Of a stretch of DNA of 64,000 nt, positions 1 through 64,000 are shown piece by piece. The stretch comes from Typhlomys cinereus (Eukaryota; Chordata; Mammalia; Rodentia; Platacanthomyidae). The notes beneath the pieces were generated by a model that had not been told where the DNA came from, did no database searches, and was given only the letters and a program-made list of their open reading frames with translations. The position numbers and the translations under genes were made by a program. The stretch is taken from positions 335,102-399,101 of the forward strand of contig JALPQD010000514.1 of the NCBI GenBank assembly GCA_023101885.1. Reading direction: 5' to 3'. Within the stretch, counting starts at the first letter, position 1, and each line of letters opens with the position of its first letter.

Positions 1-240
1 CACGCGCGTATATCTCAGAGGGTATTGTGTGTGCCTGTGGAGGCCCAAAGGTGACTTTTGAGTTACCCTGTTTGCTTTGCTCTGGAATTTCCCAAGCTCC
101 ACCTTCCAGGGCTGGAAATAAAGACTGTTGCCATTTCTGCCCAGCATTTTTATGAGGGATGTGGGATCTAGGCTCCAAACTCAAACCCTTCAGCTTGTGA
201 GGCAGAGACACAGGCTTAATATCTGGGCCGTCTCTCCATT
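1..240 (-). mobile_element. tRNA-derived SINE, minus orientation
   Basis: The stretch from the TG-rich tail (GTGTGTGCCTGTGGAGGCCC) to GCCGTCTCTCCATTC is the reverse complement of the SINE at 49940-50191. It ends where the tRNA-like head would begin. It is diverged and its 3' tail is cut by the window edge. Confidence 0.75.
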
Positions 241-794
241 CCCCTTATAGAACTTTAACAATCTGTTTATGAATAATATAATACCAAATTTCTGAATAAC
301 AAAGCTATATAGCAAAACCCATTCATTTGGATAGGAGAAAGTAGGTAAAAAAGGATAGTGGTGTGAATATGAACAAAGTAATTGCTATGCATGAATAAAA
401 ATCATAATACACTCATTAATTTTATATATTAATAAAATCTCAACAATCAAATTGATATAGACTTTAGCCTAATCCTTAGACATAATGAATGTAAATCTTC
501 AAATTCCTACACAATGGAGATAGTCTTAATTAAACATTAATACCCTTAAGTAATCCAAGGGATACTGCAAATTCTTAGATTATGACTTTCAAGTCCAGTT
601 TTAGATTGTGTCCAAATATTGTGTCAAAATTAGACATGAAAAATATAGTGTCTAAATCATACATAATTTTAAATTTAATAGAGTCAGTATATACTTTCTA
701 AAGCAACAAGTTTTTATTAAATAACAAGACAGGGAATCTTTATTTTTCATATATGTTCATTTGCAAATTAACTTCAAAAAACACTTAAATCCAG

Positions 795-885
795 AGTTTG
801 AGGGAAGTTTTAGAGATCATGTAACTGGGTCTCCTCATTATAAATAAGGAACTATAAAAGCCCAGAGAAGAAAAGTGACTGCAAT
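795..885 (+). mobile_element. MIR-like fragment
   Basis: The order 'agagatcatgtaa', 'ctcctcattataaataagg', 'cccagagaagaaaagtgac' follows the conserved core of MIR SINEs. It is short and diverged, so this is only a likely match. Confidence 0.45.
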
Positions 886-1358
886 GGTTAGACTGCAGCG
901 CTATTGATATTCCGGTCAAGGCTCCTTTAATTCTCCAACATTGCCTTATGGGAAAATGGCATCTTCACAAGGGCTGCATCTTTCCAAAATAAAAACCATG
1001 CTTATCACACACATGATTTACAAGAGCTAGAACTACAGCTTCCTTTATCATAACCCAGAGCAGGGATAAAACTGGGTAGGAGGTTATTCTGTACAATGGA
1101 ACACCATCTATTAGTACATCACAATTAGTGATACCAATGAAAATCATTAGGTTGGTGCACTGATCTTCAGCTGAATTGTATCTAACTTGCTATTTAAATA
1201 CTTTTCTTCTTTGCTAAATATTTTAGTTACATGAAATTAAATGTAATACATAAGCCTTCCTCCCTCCACTGACTAAATTATTTTCATGTGAGAGACTGAC
1301 ATGAATTTTAATGGGTCAAACCAATGGATCTAGCTAAGTTGCTGCCATGCATACTTAC

Positions 1359-60842
<59,484 letters not shown>

Positions 60843-62388
60843 CTGTGGGTGGCACAAGAGCACAATGTCAGAGCCCCTGTTTGAAGGCCAATGTCTGTTT
60901 CACAGCATCATGAAAATAATGATCTTCATTGTAAGTCAAAGATATTAACATGGAATCAGAAACAAACCAAGCAGATTTGCTGGCTGCAGCCTGAGAAAAA
61001 ATTTTTCTGCTATCCTCTGAGAGGGCACTGAATGAATATGATAGCTTTGCAAATGAAATATTACATAATCATGACTAGGAATCTCATAAGACTAGCACTA
61101 TAAATTCTTCTGGTATCTAATCATCAACACTGACTTTCATTTACACCCATAATTTGAAAACTATGCATGACAGAGTTAGTTCAACAAGAGAAAGGGAAAG
61201 CTATCCAAGCTTATTCACCATCCATTTTATTGCTCTTATCAGGATGCACAGATGATACTGATAAACTGACTACAAAATGACCTCTAAGATAATGACAACC
61301 CACATGCAATGCAATGTCCCCACCTCAGAGTCTATGGTCATTGCTATTAATATATTACAAGTGGCAATTTGTCTTCTGCCCATGAAATACTTAACTTATG
61401 GGTGTTTCTTTCACAATCATATTATCGTATTATATCTAAGCTAGCAGTATTTTGCTACTAGAAGCTTGGAAACCAATAAAACACAATGTAAGAAAAGTTG
61501 TTTGAAGCTATTGTGATTCTGAAAATGGCTGGCTTAGCTTTATGCCTGCAAGCCAGCCTAAAAATGAACTTCTAAGATAGGAGGAACATGGGAAGGGGGG
61601 GAGGGGATAAAGAAGCACTCAGGCCTAAGTATAGTATAGTGGATGGAGTAGAAGAGACAAGGCCAGAGGTCACTGTGTGCCATACCCTAGCAAAAACCCT
61701 CTTGAGAATAAATCCTTGTCAGTGCAAGGCCCAGAAGCAAAGAAGAGGGAGTGTTTATGTAACATGCCTGTTTCCCATGTCTGGAGCTATGTGCTAGTTT
61801 CTGAGGGTTGGGAGAAAGGAATCACTCTATGAAGGGGGGAAAACTGTCTTAGCAATACACATAAAGGTACATGCATTCAGCAAATGTCCATGGATCTCAA
61901 AGTATGAGAAATGGGCTTGAGTATTTGAGAAATTCGAGAGTCGAGATCTCAACACAGATCGTGGTGAAGGGCCCAGAAACAATTGCTAGGGTGGCATCTC
62001 TGAGTCACTTATAAGGAAAACAGATCAATAAATGTGGGCAGAGATGAAGCGTAAGAGTGTGAGGAACAAGGTCCTTGGGCTGACATGTCAGATCATCAAA
62101 CTAAGCAAGTAAAAATGTAAAATGCACAATTAAATTTGAATTTCACATAACCTAATATCCTGGATATAAACATGAATTGCGCAACTTACATTATTGCATA
62201 TCTACACAAAACATGTTTCATTAAAAAGCTATGTGTCTGAGCACTGCAAGATTTCTTTTCTTATTAAAGCCAGGTCATGAGTAAATAATAATCAGTGATT
62301 AGATTTAGAGAAATGCAGGTGTTTGTTCCTTCTCCATCGTTCTCTGCATTCCCTTTATCTTTTTCCACAGTTCTCCTCTCATGTTCTA

Positions 62389-62393
<5 letters not shown>

Positions 62394-62445
<52 letters not shown>
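62394..62445 (+). repeat. (TC)n microsatellite
   Basis: About 25 CT units with one break. Confidence 0.95.
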
Positions 62446-63543
62446 ATCATTACATGAATATTCTTCTGGGATTATAGAATTTTGGACTAATTCCCTTTGC
62501 ATTTTTCAGCATCTGATCCAAAATACATTTTGCCAAAAATTATTTTCACTCTTTCCTATATGTTCAACAATTAAAAAGAAACCTTAAAACTAATTGTTAT
62601 GCATAACTAAGGCTATTTCCCATATATAAGCTATTTGAGGGTTTGGAAACCTCTGAGATGTGACCCAGGTTTAAATTCTGAGCAAACCTACTAACTGTTC
62701 ACCTCAGACAGGGCACTAACTAACTCATGATCCCTGTGTTCTAAAAACATTCTTATCCAACACTGCTCAGAAACACAAACGTCTGTGTTTCTTAAATCAC
62801 AATTATTGGAAAATTATTCAAGCATTGGAAGGAGATTCTGGTCATGCATCTGAGGTTTAATCCTTATCTCATTTCTCTTCCTCTTCTTTTGCTATTATCA
62901 CTTGGATAAAAGTAGATGTCAATCCTATGTTCCTTCTAATCAACTACAAAGTAGACTTCATTTATTTAAATCTAGATAATGAGAGAAGGAAGAAACCACA
63001 TAAACACAGGCTTCTTTGCTATGATCTTCGAAGACAAATATTTCTTATCTCATTTTATAGGAATAGACTGCCTCTGACAATAGAATTAATAAGTGACCGA
63101 AGATAAGCAGAGACCTAACTACCTCTGTCTTACTCAAGTGCCATTATTTCCCATATTATATTTCTATTTTCTAAAAGATAAAGTTAGTATGAATATTTTG
63201 TGTGTCTTTTTTATATGACAGTATTTGAATACAAAATACATTTTTAAGACAGACAGTGTGATTCTTAAGGAAAAAGATTAATTAGTCGTATAAATACACT
63301 TGAAGTAAAAAAAAAGTACCTCACTGCCTCTTCTGCCTTAGTTATTAGTTCATACAAAAACTTTTTATTGCTGATTTTCTTCTAGCAGAGTGAAACTGGT
63401 TTCTTTAGCCTTCAAAAATAATTGCAAATGTGTTTGTCAATGAGAAGACACCTTTCCTGCATAGTCATAGTTTAACTTCTGTTAGGGTCCTTGGAACTGC
63501 AATAAAATGCTGAGTAACTAAAAGAGATAATAAGTTTAATATC

Positions 63544-63900
63544 TGTTATGGTTTGAAATGTGACCCCCACAGTCTCATGTGTTTGGCAAGGTCATGTCAC
63601 CTTGAGAGGTAGAGCCTTGCTGGAGGAAGGCAGTCACAAGGGGTAGGCCTTGAGGTGGATCAGTCCCACACTACCTCCAGGAGAAGTCTGCCTTTGTAGC
63701 AAGCAGTCTGCAGCTCTCAGCTCCCAAGATGTCTGCGGTGACTTAGCCTCCTTCAGCTTTGGCCAGCCAGCCATGCCGCCTCTGCTTCGAGAGACGGTAA
63801 CTTCCCTCTGGAACCGTAAGCTGAATAAACCTCCCTTTCTCCCTTAAGTTGATCGACTTTGGGTCATCTCTCACAGCAATAATTAAGAGTAACTATTACA
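63544..63900 (+). mobile_element. solo LTR, ERVL-MaLR-like, with 5-bp duplication
   Basis: This 357-bp element starts TGTTATGG and ends CTATTACA, the TG...CA ends of a retroviral-type LTR. ATATC occurs directly on both sides (63539-63543 and 63901-63905), a 5-bp duplication as in ERVL/MaLR elements. A polyadenylation signal AATAAA lies at 63824-63829. The layout ('gtagagccttgctggaggaa' early, 'aataaacctccctttctccc' late) fits rodent and mammalian MaLR LTRs. There is no internal or coding sequence. The subfamily is not determined. Confidence 0.85.
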
Positions 63901-64000
63901 ATATCTAACTGCCATAGGAGCCCAAACCAGTTATTCTCTCTGCTTAGGCTGCATATGTTTTAAAATCCTCCAGAAATCATGATTTTCCTGAAAATAAACA

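Larger units (their letters stand above)
1..1358. other. intron after CUB7 (partial): SINE, then AT-rich DNA
   Basis: Bases 1-240 are a minus-strand SINE, listed separately. The rest is AT-rich single-copy-looking DNA with a weak MIR-like stretch near 795-885. No further CUB exon was seen. Confidence 0.6.
60843..64000. other. intron upstream of first visible exon
   Basis: This 3.2 kb contains a (TC)n tract (62394-62445) and a solo LTR (63544-63900). I searched the minus strand for a further EGF exon ending two bases into a codon and found none. 60850-62390 and 62450-63540 show nothing I can name. Confidence 0.5.

Noticed and set aside
60843..64000. Upstream EGF exon of cubilin
   Set aside because: I searched the minus strand for an acceptor and donor pair with EGF-type cysteines that ends two bases into a codon and found none. 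The exon is probably beyond the window.

Overview
This window is vertebrate, specifically rodent, nuclear DNA. It is AT-rich, its only real gene is split into small GT-AG exons, and it is full of rodent-type SINEs (tRNA/ID-like heads, B1-like and B4/B3-like bodies), LINE-1 copies and long (TG)n, (AG)n and (GGAA)n microsatellites. The tandem-monomer LINE-1 promoter and the SINE types point to the mouse-related rodents. I cannot name the genus.

The gene is cubilin (CUBN) on the minus strand, partial at both ends. I placed 20 internal exons between 60842 and 1359, and every exon-exon phase joins cleanly. Together they encode about 1,077 codons without a stop. In transcription order they give the end of one EGF module, six complete EGF-like modules (exons at 60842-47105), and CUB domains 1 to 7 (exons at 45967-1359). 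Each CUB domain is encoded by exactly two exons. The signal peptide, the N-terminal region and the first EGF modules lie beyond the right edge. CUB8 onward lies beyond the left edge. Cubilin is the peripheral-membrane endocytic receptor for intrinsic factor-vitamin B12, albumin and other ligands in ileum and proximal tubule. The window holds three of the four CUB domains (5, 6, 7; not 8) of the B12 ligand-binding unit.

The introns are mostly repeats. The 16.4 kb intron between the CUB5 and CUB6 exons holds a full-length LINE-1 (9552-15905), with a CpG-rich promoter of one and a half monomers and an 11-bp target-site duplication. A frameshift breaks its ORF1; one stop and two frameshifts break its ORF2. 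The same intron holds a 696-bp element with long inverted arms (6031-6726), probably two head-to-head LTR ends. The 11.4 kb intron between the two CUB3 exons is rich in microsatellites, including a 250-bp purine tract. The 4.5 kb intron between the EGF exons at 51777 and 47291 is mostly an old LINE-1 relic with two SINEs in it, one with a 15-bp target-site duplication. Other clear events are a 5'-truncated LINE-1 at 52102-52489, a 49-bp ultra-truncated LINE-1 tail at 24423-24471, and a solo MaLR-like LTR at 63544-63900 with a 5-bp target-site duplication. All recognisable LINE-1 segments run antisense to cubilin.

I saw no bacterial genes, CRISPR array, defence system, tRNA or rRNA gene. The window is a normal mammalian gene with retrotransposon-filled introns. 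The observations worth a second look concern the retroelements and the CUB-domain details.
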